A DNA stretch of 64,000 nt from Sphingomonas sp. SORGH_AS_0950 (GTDB lineage Bacteria; Pseudomonadota; Alphaproteobacteria; Sphingomonadales; Sphingomonadaceae): positions 1,614,501 to 1,678,500 of the forward strand of contig NZ_JAUTAE010000001.1 of the NCBI RefSeq assembly GCF_030818415.1, in the 5' to 3' direction. The notes under the pieces were generated by a model. It saw only the letters and a program-made list of their open reading frames with translations. It had not been told where the DNA came from and ran no database searches. Made by a program: the position numbers and the translations under genes. How positions within the stretch are numbered: the first letter of the stretch is position 1; each line of letters begins with the position of its first letter. Positions 55,521 to 64,000 of the stretch are shown one piece after another.

Positions 55521-56713
55521 GCGACCCGCCACTGGACGATGGGATAGCTGGCCTTCCAGCCGCGCTTCGTCCCCAGCGGCCGGGCCTGGGCCAGTTCGAT
55601 CCGCAACAGCTCTCCCCCGAAACGGGCATGACACTCGGCCAGCAAAGCCTCCGTCTCCAGCGTCACCGCATGCGCGACCAGGCGGCACCGGGGCAGGGTG
55701 CGCAGGGCCTCGACCAGCGGCCGCGACAGGCCGCCGCCGACGAAGACCGCATCGGGATGCGGCCGGTCGGCGAGCCGGTCGAGCGCATCCCCCTCGATCA
55801 GTTCGAGCCGCTCGACGCCCAGTTGCAAGGCATTGTCGCGGGCGCGGGCCAAGCGGTCTGGATCGCGCTCGAAACCGATGGCGCGGGTCGTCGGGTCGCT
55901 TAGCAGCCATTCGATCGCGACCGACCCCGAACCGGCGCCGATATCCCACAATAGCTCACCGGCACGCGGAGCCAGCGCCGACAGTGCAAGCGCGCGAACG
56001 GGGCGCTTGGTGATCTGTCCGTCATGCGCGAACCAGTCATCGTCCAGCCCGCTCGCGCAAGGCAGGGCGCGGCCGTCTCCCGCAGGCTCGATCGCCACCG
56101 CGACCGGGTGCGCGATGTCGGTCCCGTCGAGCGCCGCCGCCGTCGTCCGCCGCACCCGCTCGCGCGGACCGCCCAGCGCTTCCAGCACGGTCAACACGCT
56201 GTCGCCGAAACCCTGATCGACCAGCCAGGCCGCCAGCCCCGGCACCGCTGCCCCGTCGCGCATCAGCGCCAGCACCCGCCGCCCCGGCGCCAGATGCGGG
56301 CGCAGCGTCTCGATCGGCCGGGCGTGCAGCCCGACGCTCCGGATGGTCTCGACCGGCCAGCCCAGCCGCGCGGCCGCCAGCGACAGGGTCGAGGGGGCGG
56401 GATGGGCGATCCACTCCCCCGGCTCCAGGTGACGGGTCACGACCGACCCCGCGCCGAACCAGAAGGGATCGCCCGAGGCGAGCATCACCACCCGTTCCCC
56501 CCGCCGGTCGAGGAGCATCGGCACCCCGTCCGCGAACGGCACCGGCCAGACGATGCGCCGCGCCGCGCCGCGCTCGGGCAGCAGCGATAGGTGACGGGCC
56601 GCGCCCATCACGCTATCGGCCGATTCGATCGCGGCGCGTGCGGGGGCGGTCAGGCCGTCCCAGCCATCCTCGCCGATCCCAACGATCGTCAGCCAGGGTC
56701 CGGAGTCAGCCAT
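55514..56713 (-). CDS. cobL: Precorrin-6Y C5,15-methyltransferase (decarboxylating)
   Basis: Bifunctional enzyme of 399 residues that methylates C5 and C15 and decarboxylates the C12 acetate. The N-terminal CbiE-type domain has [16 protein letters not shown] near residue 6 and [15 protein letters not shown] near residue 75. The C-terminal CbiT-type domain has the SAM motif [17 protein letters not shown] near residue 255 and [11 protein letters not shown] near residue 320. The ATG at 56713 overlaps the ATG of divergent cobK (56712). AGGA lies 8 bases upstream of this start, inside cobK. Confidence 0.94.
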   Translation of the reverse strand: MADSGPWLTIVGIGEDGWDGLTAPARAAIESADSVMGAARHLSLLPERGAARRIVWPVPFADGVPMLLDRRGERVVMLASGDPFWFGAGSVVTRHLEPGEWIAHPAPSTLSLAAARLGWPVETIRSVGLHARPIETLRPHLAPGRRVLALMRDGAAVPGLAAWLVDQGFGDSVLTVLEALGGPRERVRRTTAAALDGTDIAHPVAVAIEPAGDGRALPCASGLDDDWFAHDGQITKRPVRALALSALAPRAGELLWDIGAGSGSVAIEWLLSDPTTRAIGFERDPDRLARARDNALQLGVERLELIEGDALDRLADRPHPDAVFVGGGLSRPLVEALRTLPRCRLVAHAVTLETEALLAECHARFGGELLRIELAQARPLGTKRGWKASYPIVQWRVAW

Positions 56714-57458
56714 GCGCCATATCCTTCTGCTCGGCGGCACGACCGAGGCGAGCGCGCTGGCGACCGCGCTCGCGCAGCGCGGCGAACGCGCGGTGCTGAG
56801 CTATGCGGGCCGCACCGAAGCGCCGCGCGCGCAGGCGATCCCGACGCGGGTCGGCGGCTTTGGCGGCATCGAGGGGCTGGCCGATCATATGGCCCGCGAG
56901 GGCGTGACGCATCTGGTCGACGCCACCCATCCCTTCGCTGCGCGCATCAGCGCCAATGCGATCGCGGCGGCCGAGTTGGCGGGCGTCAAGCTGCTCGCAT
57001 TGACCCGACCCGCCTGGGACACCGGCCCTGGCGACCGCTGGATTCGCGTCGCCGATACGGCGGAGGCCGTGGCGGCGCTGGGCAGCGAGGCGGCACGAAT
57101 CTTCCTCGCGCTCGGTCGCCAGACCATCGGGGACTTCGCCGATGCTGCGCAGCATTTCTACCTGCTGCGCTTCGTCGACGCCGCCGAGGTCCCCGCCCTG
57201 CCGCGCCATCATCTGGTCGTGGATCGCGGTCCCTTCACGCTGGCGGGCGAACTGGCCCTGCTGCGCGAACACCGGATCGAGGTCATCGCCGCCAAGAATG
57301 CGGGCGGCGCGGGCGCGCGGGCCAAGCTGGAGGCGGCGCGCGAGCTCGGGCTGCCGGTCGTGATGATCGACCGCCCCTTCATCCCCGACCGGCCTCAGGT
57401 GGAGAGCGTCGCGGGGGTGCTCGACTGGCTCGATCACGGCGTCGTCCGCGGGGTGTAG
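56712..57458 (+). CDS. cobK: Precorrin-6A reductase
   Basis: NADPH-dependent reductase converting precorrin-6A to dihydro-precorrin-6. The 248-residue product starts [20 protein letters not shown]. It has THLVDATHPFAARISANAI near residue 64, GPFTLAGELALLREH near residue 174 and AKNAGGAGARAKLEAA near residue 193. It is the only cob gene on the plus strand of this part. A GGAG six bases before the ATG lies within cobL. The 3' end overlaps the convergent cobJ by 25 bases. Confidence 0.94.
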   Translation: MRHILLLGGTTEASALATALAQRGERAVLSYAGRTEAPRAQAIPTRVGGFGGIEGLADHMAREGVTHLVDATHPFAARISANAIAAAELAGVKLLALTRPAWDTGPGDRWIRVADTAEAVAALGSEAARIFLALGRQTIGDFADAAQHFYLLRFVDAAEVPALPRHHLVVDRGPFTLAGELALLREHRIEVIAAKNAGGAGARAKLEAARELGLPVVMIDRPFIPDRPQVESVAGVLDWLDHGVVRGV

Positions 57459-58183
57459 AGGATCGGGCGGCCCGAGTGCGGGATCATCCGCGTGCGGCTG
57501 GACCCGATGATGACGACGGTTCGCATGTCCGCCATCTCGCCCCGCGCCTGGGGCAAGGGCACGATGCGCAGATGCTCCTCCGGTGTCGAGACGGCGCGGG
57601 CGAACAGCACCGGACGGTCGTCGCCGCACGTCTCGCGGAGCAGCGCAAAGGCTGAGTCCAGCGCATCGGGCCGCGCCTTGGACCGGGGATTGTAGAGTGC
57701 GATGGCGAAATCCGCCTCTGCCGCAAGTTGCAATCGACGCTCGATCAGCGCCTGAGGCTTGAGGTTGTCGGACAGGTTGATCGCGCAGAAATCATGCCCC
57801 AGCGGCGCGCCCGCGCGCGCGCTGGCCGCCAGCATCGCGGTGATGCCGGGCAGGACGCGGATGTCCAGGTCGTGCCAGCGGGTCGGGTCCTCCTCCACCC
57901 GCTCGAAGATCGCCGCCGCCATGGCGAAGACGCCCGGATCGCCCGAGGAGACCACGACCACCCGCGCGCCCGCCTCGGCCATTTCCAGCGCATGGAGCGC
58001 GCGGTCGCGCTCGACCCGGTTGTCGCTGGCATGACGGGTGAGGCCGGGGCGTTCGGGCACGCGCGCGACATAGGGGATATAGCCGACCACATCGGTCGCC
58101 TCCGCCAGCGCCGCCGATACCTCGGGCGTGACCATGGCGTCCGCCCCCGGCCCCAGCCCCGCGACGATCAGCCAGCCGCTCAT
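57434..58183 (-). CDS. cobJ: Precorrin-3B C17-methyltransferase
   Basis: Ring-contracting SAM methyltransferase of the aerobic route, 249 residues. It starts MSGWLIVAGLGPGADAMVTPEV. It has VVGYIPYVARVPERPG near residue 33, VVVVSSGDPGVFAMAAAIFE near residue 75 and RVLPGITAMLAASARAGAPLGHDFCAINLSDNLKP near residues 108-142. LYNPRSKARPD lies near residue 163. It overlaps cobI by 4 bases and is the last gene of the cobN-G-H-I-J block. Confidence 0.95.
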   Translation of the reverse strand: MSGWLIVAGLGPGADAMVTPEVSAALAEATDVVGYIPYVARVPERPGLTRHASDNRVERDRALHALEMAEAGARVVVVSSGDPGVFAMAAAIFERVEEDPTRWHDLDIRVLPGITAMLAASARAGAPLGHDFCAINLSDNLKPQALIERRLQLAAEADFAIALYNPRSKARPDALDSAFALLRETCGDDRPVLFARAVSTPEEHLRIVPLPQARGEMADMRTVVIIGSSRTRMIPHSGRPILYTPRTTP

Positions 58184-58908
58184 GGCCGCCGCCCCTGCCC
58201 GTGGATCAGCGCGATCGAGAAATAGGGGGCGGGCGCGTCCTCCACCTCCGCCAGCCGCCGCACGCGCTCGCCCGCCTGGGCGGCATGTTCGATCAGCCAC
58301 GCCTGGTCCGACCGCCCCGCCGCCGCGATGGCGCGGCGCAGCTTGGGCAAATGGCGGCCGATCTTCATCACGACCAGCGCGTCGGTCTCGGCGATGCGGC
58401 GGGTCAGTTCCGGCTCGGGAAGGGTCGCCATCGCGACGGTCAGCACATCGTCGCCCCAGGTGATCGGCGCGCCGCTGGCGGTCCAGGCACCCGACATGCC
58501 GGTGATGCCGGGCACCACCGCGACCGGGGCGTGGGGAAGCAGTCGACTGTGCAGGTGCATGAACGAGCCGTAGAAGAAGGGATCGCCCTCGCACAGCACC
58601 ACCACATCCTCGCCGCGCCGCACCAGCGACAGGATATGCGCGGTGCAGGTCGCGTAGAAGGCCGACAGGCATTCATTGTAGCGCGGGTCGGTGAAGACGA
58701 TCTCGGTCGTGACCGGATAGTCCATCGGATATTCGACCACGTCGTCCCGCAACATGCCCTCGACGATGGTCCGCGCATGGCCGCGCCGCCCGGCCTTGCG
58801 GAAATAGGCGACGTGCCGCGCGCCGCGCACCAGCCGGTCGGCGCGGACGCTCATCAGGTCCGCCGCGCCGGGGCCGAGACCGACACCGTGGATCGTGCCC
58901 GTCGTCAT
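58180..58908 (-). CDS. cobI: Precorrin-2 C20-methyltransferase
   Basis: SAM methyltransferase converting precorrin-2 to precorrin-3A, 242 residues. It starts MTTGTIHGVGLGPGAADLMSVRADRLVRGARHVAYFRKAG. It has YPVTTEIVFTDPRYNECLSAF near residue 64, VVLCEGDPFFYGSFMHLHSRL near residue 102 and VVPGITGMSGAWTASG near residue 130. The ATG overlaps the cobH stop (ATGA). Confidence 0.95.
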   Translation of the reverse strand: MTTGTIHGVGLGPGAADLMSVRADRLVRGARHVAYFRKAGRRGHARTIVEGMLRDDVVEYPMDYPVTTEIVFTDPRYNECLSAFYATCTAHILSLVRRGEDVVVLCEGDPFFYGSFMHLHSRLLPHAPVAVVPGITGMSGAWTASGAPITWGDDVLTVAMATLPEPELTRRIAETDALVVMKIGRHLPKLRRAIAAAGRSDQAWLIEHAAQAGERVRRLAEVEDAPAPYFSIALIHGQGRRP

Positions 58909-59534
58909 TCGGCGCGGCTCGCCAGCGCGTTGATCGCCGCGACGGTGATCGCGCTGCCGCCCGGACGGCCCTTCACGATGGCGCAAGGGACGGGCATCGC
59001 CTCCCACAGCGCGTCCTTCGACTCCATCGCGCCGACAAAGCCGACCGGACAGCCGATGATCGCCGCCGGGCGCGGACAGTCGGGGTCTTCCAACATGGTC
59101 AGCAGGTGGAAGAGCGCGGTCGGCGCATTGCCGATCGCCACCAGCGCGCCCGCCAGATGCGGTCGCCACAGCTCCAGCGCGGCGGCGGAGCGGGTCGTGC
59201 CCATATCCTTGGCCAGTGCAGGCACCGACGGATCGCGCAAGGTGCAGATCACCGGATTGTCGGCGGGCAGCCGCGCGCGCGTGACGCCTTCGCTGACCAT
59301 ATGCGCGTCGCACAGGATCGCCGCGCCCGCCGCCAGCGCCTGCCGCCCCGCCGTCGCGAAGCCGCGCGAGAAGTGGATCGACGGGGCGAGTTCGACCAGC
59401 CCGGCGGCATGGATCATGCGGACCGCGACCGGCTCCTCCTCCGCATCGAAGCGGGCGAGCTCCGCCTCGGCGCGGATGATGGCGAAGGACTGGCGATAGA
59501 TCGCCGCGCCATCGGTTTCGTAACTATAGGGCAT
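58905..59534 (-). CDS. cobH: Precorrin-8X methylmutase
   Basis: Moves the C11 methyl to C12 to give hydrogenobyrinate, with no cofactor. The 209-residue protein has IYRQSFAIIRAEA near residue 12 and RMIHAAGLVELAPSIHFS near residue 39, which holds the catalytic His. ILCDAHMVSEGVTRARLP lies near residue 73, and AIIGCPVGFVGAMESKDAL near residue 165. The start (MPYSYETDG, 59534) overlaps the cobG stop by one base. Confidence 0.95.
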   Translation of the reverse strand: MPYSYETDGAAIYRQSFAIIRAEAELARFDAEEEPVAVRMIHAAGLVELAPSIHFSRGFATAGRQALAAGAAILCDAHMVSEGVTRARLPADNPVICTLRDPSVPALAKDMGTTRSAAALELWRPHLAGALVAIGNAPTALFHLLTMLEDPDCPRPAAIIGCPVGFVGAMESKDALWEAMPVPCAIVKGRPGGSAITVAAINALASRAE

Positions 59535-60646
59535 CAACAGGCTCCGAGAAGCGCGACCGCCCGCTCGGGCGACAATCCGGTGTGAAGCGGTGCCGCCCCG
59601 GCGCGGGCGTGGCGGGCCAGATCGAAAGCCCCCTCGCGCCCGGTCAGCACCCAGTCCGCCGCCCGTGCCCGCGCGCAGCCCTTCGCGCAACCCGAGACGT
59701 GCAGACGCCCCTCGATCGACGGCGCGAGGCGGGCGGCCAGATCGCGGGTCTCGACGCTCGCCTGCGGACAGGCGGGCGCGCCGACACAGGCGTCGACATG
59801 CAGGATCGGGCTATCGGACAGCAGCATTCCAATAGCGGGCGCAGGTGCGACGCCCTCCGCGATCATCAATCGCCAGGGGGTGAGGCGAACCGCGCAATCG
59901 AAGGTGGCCAACGACGCGGCGTCGATTCGACCAAAGGGCAGGCCATAAACCGCACCGATCGGATGCGTGCCGGGCTGTAGTGGTACGACGGGTGCGGCGG
60001 GCACGATATCGCCGTTCGCCCAACCGGGTAGAGCGGCGTCGTGACGTGCCATCCGCCCGGCGGTGCAGCCACCGCTCTCGACGAACCAGTGCGCCAGCCG
60101 GATCAAGGCATCGACGGCAGTAAACCGCGTGACGGCCACACCGCTCGCACGACCATCGGCGCGCAACAGCAACTCCCCAGTGGCGGCGCGCGTGATACGG
60201 AAATCGCCGGGCGCGTGGGTCAGCATCGGCGCAGGCCCCGCATCGACGACGAAACCCACCTTGCCGGGCAACTCGGGCAGTTCGGCCAGACGCGCGCGGA
60301 GTTCTTCGGCGATGGCATGCGTGTCGTCGCCCTCACACCAGTCGGGGTTGACGAGGATCGCCCCCCGCCCCTCGCGCACCGGGTCGGCGTCTACCAGCCC
60401 CAGCGCCTGCAATTCCTCGATCAACGTGGGCCAGCCCGCATAGGCGACGCCGCGCAGTTGCAGATTTGCGCGGGCCGTCAGGTCGATCTGGCCATTGCCA
60501 TGCCGGATCGCGGCCGCACACAGCCCCTCGACCTGGGGTCCGGTCAACCGCGCCAGCACCGGGCGCACCCGCACCAGCAGGCCGTCGCCCGCCATCATCG
60601 GCCGCCACGCATCGGGGCACCAGCCCTTGACCACGAACCCGCTCAT
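59534..60646 (-). CDS. cobG: Precorrin-3B synthase
   Basis: Oxygen-dependent Fe-S monooxygenase related to sulfite reductases that makes precorrin-3B; its presence marks the aerobic pathway. The 370-residue protein has two ferredoxin-like half domains (GDGLLVRVRPVLARLTGPQVEGLCAAAIRHGNGQIDLTARANLQLRG near residues 20-66). The [4Fe-4S] ligands are in CVGAPACPQAS near residue 288 and SGCAKGCA near residue 321. The ATG at 60646 overlaps the cobN stop (ATGA). Confidence 0.94.
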   Translation of the reverse strand: MSGFVVKGWCPDAWRPMMAGDGLLVRVRPVLARLTGPQVEGLCAAAIRHGNGQIDLTARANLQLRGVAYAGWPTLIEELQALGLVDADPVREGRGAILVNPDWCEGDDTHAIAEELRARLAELPELPGKVGFVVDAGPAPMLTHAPGDFRITRAATGELLLRADGRASGVAVTRFTAVDALIRLAHWFVESGGCTAGRMARHDAALPGWANGDIVPAAPVVPLQPGTHPIGAVYGLPFGRIDAASLATFDCAVRLTPWRLMIAEGVAPAPAIGMLLSDSPILHVDACVGAPACPQASVETRDLAARLAPSIEGRLHVSGCAKGCARARAADWVLTGREGAFDLARHARAGAAPLHTGLSPERAVALLGAC

Positions 60647-63600
60647 GCCGCGCCGTCCAGCATCGCCAGTACCGAGTTGCGCCGCGTCCGCCACAGCCCC
60701 GCCGCATGAAGCGCCGCGAACCGCGCCTCCATCGCCGCCAGCGCCGCCGGATTGGCCTGCGCCATGAAGTCGCGCACCTCGTCGCGGGCGAGCGTCGCGT
60801 CCCAATACAGGTCGATCAGCGACGCGGGCACCATGTCGGCCAGATGCGCGAAGCTGCCCAGATGGTCGAGCGTCGCCGCGATCTCCGCCGCGCCGCGAAA
60901 GCCATGCGCCATCATCCCCGCCACCCAGCGCGGATGGGCGGCGCGGGCATGGACGGTGCGGGCGATCTCTTCGGCCAGCGTCCGCGCCCTGGGGCTGGCC
61001 GGATCGCGCGTGTCGAGATGATAGAGCGACGCCGCCCCCTCTCCCAGCGCCGCCCGCGCCGCCGCGAAACCCGCCTGATGCGCGGCATAGTCCGCCGCCA
61101 GCAGCAGGTCGCTTTCGGGAAGGTCATGGACATGGACAAAGGCCTGCGCCCCCGCCACCCGCGCGGCGATCCCGGCCGCGTCGCGCCGGTCGCCATCGTC
61201 GAGCGCGGTCGCCGAGGCCGCGAGCCAGCTTTCCCCCGCCGCGATCCGCGCGGCCTCGTCATAGGCCGCCTCCGGGTCCAGCCCGATGCCATAGCGGCCC
61301 GGCGCGGGGCCATAGACGCGCGGGGTCGCCTGCCCGACATAGGGGTTCCATTCGGGCTCTTCGTCACGCTGGCCCAGCGCCCGCACCGCCTGTCCGAACA
61401 AGGCGACCAGATGCGGGAAGGCGTCGCGGAACAGCCCCGACACGCGCAGCGTCACATCGACGCGCGGCCGGTCGAAGCGCATCAGCGGCATCACCTCGAA
61501 CCCCGTCACCCGTTCTGAACGGTGGTCCCATAGCGGCTCGACCCCGATCAGGTGGAGCGCCATGGCGAATTCTTCCCCCGCCGTGCGCATCGTCGCCGAT
61601 CCCCAGAGATCGACGATCAGGGTGCGCAGGTGATCGCCTTCCTCCTGCATGTGCCGCCGGATCAGTTCCTCGGCGAGCTTGACCCCTTGCGTCTGCGCGG
61701 CGCGGCTTGGCACCGCGCGGGGATCGATGGCGTAGAGGTTGCGCCCCGTGGGCAGCACATCGGCGCGGCCCCGGTAGGGCGATCCCGATGGCCCCGCCGC
61801 CACCCGTCGTCCATCCAGCCCCGCCAGCAGCCCGGCCCGCTCGGCCGCGCCCTGTTCGCCACGCCCGAAGACATGGAGACCCTCGCCGAACTGGCTATCC
61901 TTCACGTCGCAGACAAAGGCGTCGATCCGGGCGAGCGGATCCTCCGCCCCCGCCAGCCCCAGCGTCTCGCCCAGCCCGACGCTGTCCGCCTCCTCCGCGA
62001 TCAGGCCGCGTAGCCGGTCGCGGCGCGCGGGGTCGAGGCCATCGGCATTGGCATATTCGTCGAGCAGCGCCTCCAGCCGCCCCAGCCCCGCGCCCGTCTC
62101 CGCCTGGACCAGCGCCGGAGGGACATGGCCGAGAGTGACCGCACCCAGCCGCCGCTTGGCCTGCGCCGCCTCGCCCGGATCGTTGACGATGAAGGGATAG
62201 AGGACCGGCCAGTCACGGGCCAGCGCCTCGGGCCAGCAGGCATCGGACAGCGCGACCGCCTTACCGGGCAACCACTCCAGCGTGCCATGCGCGCCGACAT
62301 GGACCAGCGCGTCGATCGCTTGCGCGCGGAGCCAGAGGTAGAAAGCAACATAGGCGTGACGCGGACAGCGCGACAGGTCGTGATAATCCTCACCCCGCGC
62401 GCTCGGTCGGCCGCGTTCGGGCTGGAGCGCGACGATCGCCTTGCCCAGCGTCAGGGCGGGGAAACGGAAGGCATCGCCCTCGACCAACGGGTCCTGCTCG
62501 ACCGCGCCCCAGCTTTCGAAAAGATCGGCGCGCAACGCTTCGGGTAATGTGGAAAGTGCGTCGTGATACGCCGCCACCGGCCATGCGATCCGGTTGGCGA
62601 GCAACGCGACGGGCAAATCCGACGGGGCTTCCACATCATAACCGGCCTCGCGCAGATCGCCGAGGATCGCCTTCGCCGAGGCGAAACCGTCCAGCCCCAC
62701 CGCATGCGCGGCCTGCCAGTCCTTGCCCGGATAGGTGGATAGCAGGATCGCCAGCCGCCGCTCCGCCGCCGGGGTCGTCGCCAGCCTCGCCCAGCCCGCT
62801 ACCTTGTCCGCCACGGCGGCGATCCGCGCGGGCTCGGCGCGGTGGAGACGCAGCGCGATGTCGAAATCGGGGTCGCGCTCGCCGGGTTGCTTGAAGCTGA
62901 TGACCCCTGCGAACAGCCGTCCGTCGATCTCGGGCAGGACGACGTGCATGGCGAGGTCGGCGGGCGACAGACCCCGTGCCGAACCCACCCAGCCCTCGCG
63001 GTCGCTGGTCGCGAGCGCGATCTGGAACACCGGCACGCCCGCCCCGTCGAGCGGCGTGGTGTCGTCCTCGCCGCGTGCGGAGAAGGCGGTGGCATTGACG
63101 ATCGCGGCGGGGGTAAGCGCCTTCACCCAGCGCGCGATCCACGGGCCTGCGCCCTCGGCCTTCAGCGAGGGGACGAACAGCGCCACAGGGTCGAAGCCGC
63201 GTTCGGTCAGGGCGGCGTGGAGGGCGGCGATGGGTTCGAGGTCGGCGGCGGCGAGATAGGCGCGGTAGAAGACGATCAGGACGCGGGGGCGTGTTGCCCT
63301 AAGCAAAGTTGCGGCGGGGCAGGCTATGCCGTTCGGGGACCAGCCTCCGACCGGAGCCAGTTGCGGAGAGGGCCCTCCCCCATCCCCTCCCGCCTGCGGG
63401 AGGGGCGTGTTTGTGGCTAACGCGTGCCCATATAGCCCCTCTCCCGGCAGGGGGAGGGGTTGGGGAGGGGCAAGGGCCGCGGGCGATGCAGCTTGTGACG
63501 AGGCCCCTTCCTCGTTCCCGGCCAACATTGGCATTCCCGCCGTCAAGGCCAGGGTCGACAGCGCCATCGCCGCTGCCTCCGCCCCACCCGCATCGCACAG

Positions 63601-64000
63601 CGCCGTCAGCCGCCGCACCACCGCCTGATCGACGGTGGACGCCGCCATCAACCGCCGGTCCTCGCGCCCGTCCGCCGCCAGCACCGCCAGCGCAATCCCG
63701 CGTTCCCGCGCCAGCCGCTCGACCTCGCGCAGGCCGTATTCCCAATACGCCGCCCCACCGATCAACCGGATCAGGATCGCCTTCGCATGAACCAAGGTCT
63801 GTTCGACATAGGTATCGACCGACAGCGGATGGACCAGCGCCGCCAGATTGGCGAGCCGCAGCGACCAGGGAAATCCCCCTGCCCGCCAGCCCGCCGCAAA
63901 GGCGCTCAGGTCGCTGTCGGAAAAGGACAGCACCACCACGTCACCGGGGCGTTGCCCCAGATCCTGCGGAACCGCCTGTTCCTCCAGCCCATGGCTCTCG
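60643..64000 (-). CDS. cobN: Cobaltochelatase subunit CobN (5' end outside the window)
   Basis: Large subunit of the ATP-dependent chelatase that inserts cobalt into hydrogenobyrinate a,c-diamide together with the CobS-CobT subunits, which are not in the window. About 1119 residues are inside; the frame runs open to the window edge (ESHGLEEQAVPQDLGQRPGDVVVLSFSDSDL), so the start lies beyond 64000. Family blocks visible include HVGAHGTLEWLPGKAVALSDACWP and EQGAAERAGLLAGLDGRRVAAGPSGSPYRGRADVLPTGRNLYAIDPRAVPS. Others are MRTAGEEFAMALHLIGVEPLWDHRSERVTGFEVMP and AAHPRWVAGMMAHGFRGAAEIA. A Pro/Gly-rich insertion at 63373-63470 is encoded by a palindromic repeat. It is first in the block with cobG-H-I-J. 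Confidence 0.95.
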   Translation of the reverse strand, partial: ESHGLEEQAVPQDLGQRPGDVVVLSFSDSDLSAFAAGWRAGGFPWSLRLANLAALVHPLSVDTYVEQTLVHAKAILIRLIGGAAYWEYGLREVERLARERGIALAVLAADGREDRRLMAASTVDQAVVRRLTALCDAGGAEAAAMALSTLALTAGMPMLAGNEEGASSQAASPAALAPPQPLPLPGEGLYGHALATNTPLPQAGGDGGGPSPQLAPVGGWSPNGIACPAATLLRATRPRVLIVFYRAYLAAADLEPIAALHAALTERGFDPVALFVPSLKAEGAGPWIARWVKALTPAAIVNATAFSARGEDDTTPLDGAGVPVFQIALATSDREGWVGSARGLSPADLAMHVVLPEIDGRLFAGVISFKQPGERDPDFDIALRLHRAEPARIAAVADKVAGWARLATTPAAERRLAILLSTYPGKDWQAAHAVGLDGFASAKAILGDLREAGYDVEAPSDLPVALLANRIAWPVAAYHDALSTLPEALRADLFESWGAVEQDPLVEGDAFRFPALTLGKAIVALQPERGRPSARGEDYHDLSRCPRHAYVAFYLWLRAQAIDALVHVGAHGTLEWLPGKAVALSDACWPEALARDWPVLYPFIVNDPGEAAQAKRRLGAVTLGHVPPALVQAETGAGLGRLEALLDEYANADGLDPARRDRLRGLIAEEADSVGLGETLGLAGAEDPLARIDAFVCDVKDSQFGEGLHVFGRGEQGAAERAGLLAGLDGRRVAAGPSGSPYRGRADVLPTGRNLYAIDPRAVPSRAAQTQGVKLAEELIRRHMQEEGDHLRTLIVDLWGSATMRTAGEEFAMALHLIGVEPLWDHRSERVTGFEVMPLMRFDRPRVDVTLRVSGLFRDAFPHLVALFGQAVRALGQRDEEPEWNPYVGQATPRVYGPAPGRYGIGLDPEAAYDEAARIAAGESWLAASATALDDGDRRDAAGIAARVAGAQAFVHVHDLPESDLLLAADYAAHQAGFAAARAALGEGAASLYHLDTRDPASPRARTLAEEIARTVHARAAHPRWVAGMMAHGFRGAAEIAATLDHLGSFAHLADMVPASLIDLYWDATLARDEVRDFMAQANPAALAAMEARFAALHAAGLWRTRRNSVLAMLDGAA
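63373..63470. repeat. C-rich palindromic repeat, copy C, inside the cobN coding sequence
   Basis: Hairpins CCCCTCCCGC..GCGGGAGGGG at 63384-63405 and CCCCTCTCCC..GGGGGAGGGG at 63436-63459, with outer partners CCCTCCCCCA and TTGGGGAGGGG. This is the same design as copies A and B. It is read through in frame, encoding about 32 residues rich in Pro and Gly (PQPLPLPGEGLYG, then NTPLPQAGGDGGG). Confidence 0.85.

Noticed and set aside
60706..61518. A 270-codon plus-strand frame
   Set aside because: It is antisense to conserved cobN blocks, Arg/His-rich and without motifs.

Overview
The window is a GC-rich (about two thirds G+C by eye), gene-dense chromosomal segment from an alphaproteobacterium, most probably a sphingomonad (Sphingomonas or a close relative). 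The inference rests on the protein sequences as a whole, the very short AtpC, the aerobic (CobG/CobN/CobF) cobalamin route, an isolated GH108 endolysin/holin pair, and abundant C-rich palindromic intergenic repeats. No rRNA, transposase, integrase or CRISPR array was seen.

Layout. 1-5.2 kb: end of an unidentified gene, CCA-adding enzyme family protein, a frameshifted GGDEF/EAL protein and parC. 5.3-11.3 kb: a small secreted protein, purC-purS-purQ with a terminator, a queuosine-precursor transporter, tRNA-Arg(UCU), guaA with a terminator and a secreted hypothetical. 11.3-14.1 kb: the alpha operon rpsM-rpsK-rpoA-rplQ on the minus strand. 14.2-20.7 kb: small membrane protein, two-component pair, GAF-PAS-GGDEF protein and priA. 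21.0-26.5 kb: F1-ATPase operon atpH-atpA-atpG-(lipoprotein)-atpD-atpC. 26.8-38.3 kb: mixed genes (truncated Ada, secreted metallopeptidase, frameshifted trypsin-like protease, orphan cpaF, retropepsin/PDZ protein, holin plus GH108 endolysin, ROK fructokinase, exported SDR, PAP2 phosphatase, MerC). 38.4-43.8 kb: secreted GH2 beta-galactosidase translationally coupled to an S9 peptidase.

44-64 kb is a cobalamin biosynthesis island. A cobalamin riboswitch precedes a DUF1636 gene, cobT, cobC (alpha-ribazole phosphatase) and cobS. A minus-strand block carries cobQ, cobD and the threonine-phosphate decarboxylase; a plus-strand pair carries cobU and cobO. A minus block runs cobL-cobE-cobM-cobB-cobA-cobF, cobK stands alone on plus, and a second minus block runs cobN (cut by the window edge)-cobG-cobH-cobI-cobJ. 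Together they cover uroporphyrinogen III to cobalamin by the oxygen-dependent route, except the CobS/CobT chelatase subunits, a cob(II)yrinate reductase and the lower-ligand synthase BluB, none of which is seen here. Genes inside each block mostly overlap by 1-8 bases, so translational coupling is likely.

The most unusual items are the cobL/cobK divergent genes whose ATG codons overlap, a palindromic repeat inserted in frame in cobN, a lipoprotein gene inside the ATP synthase operon, two genes broken by short-repeat frameshifts, a DUF1636 gene heading a cobalamin-riboswitch operon, and a possible GTA-type lysis pair.
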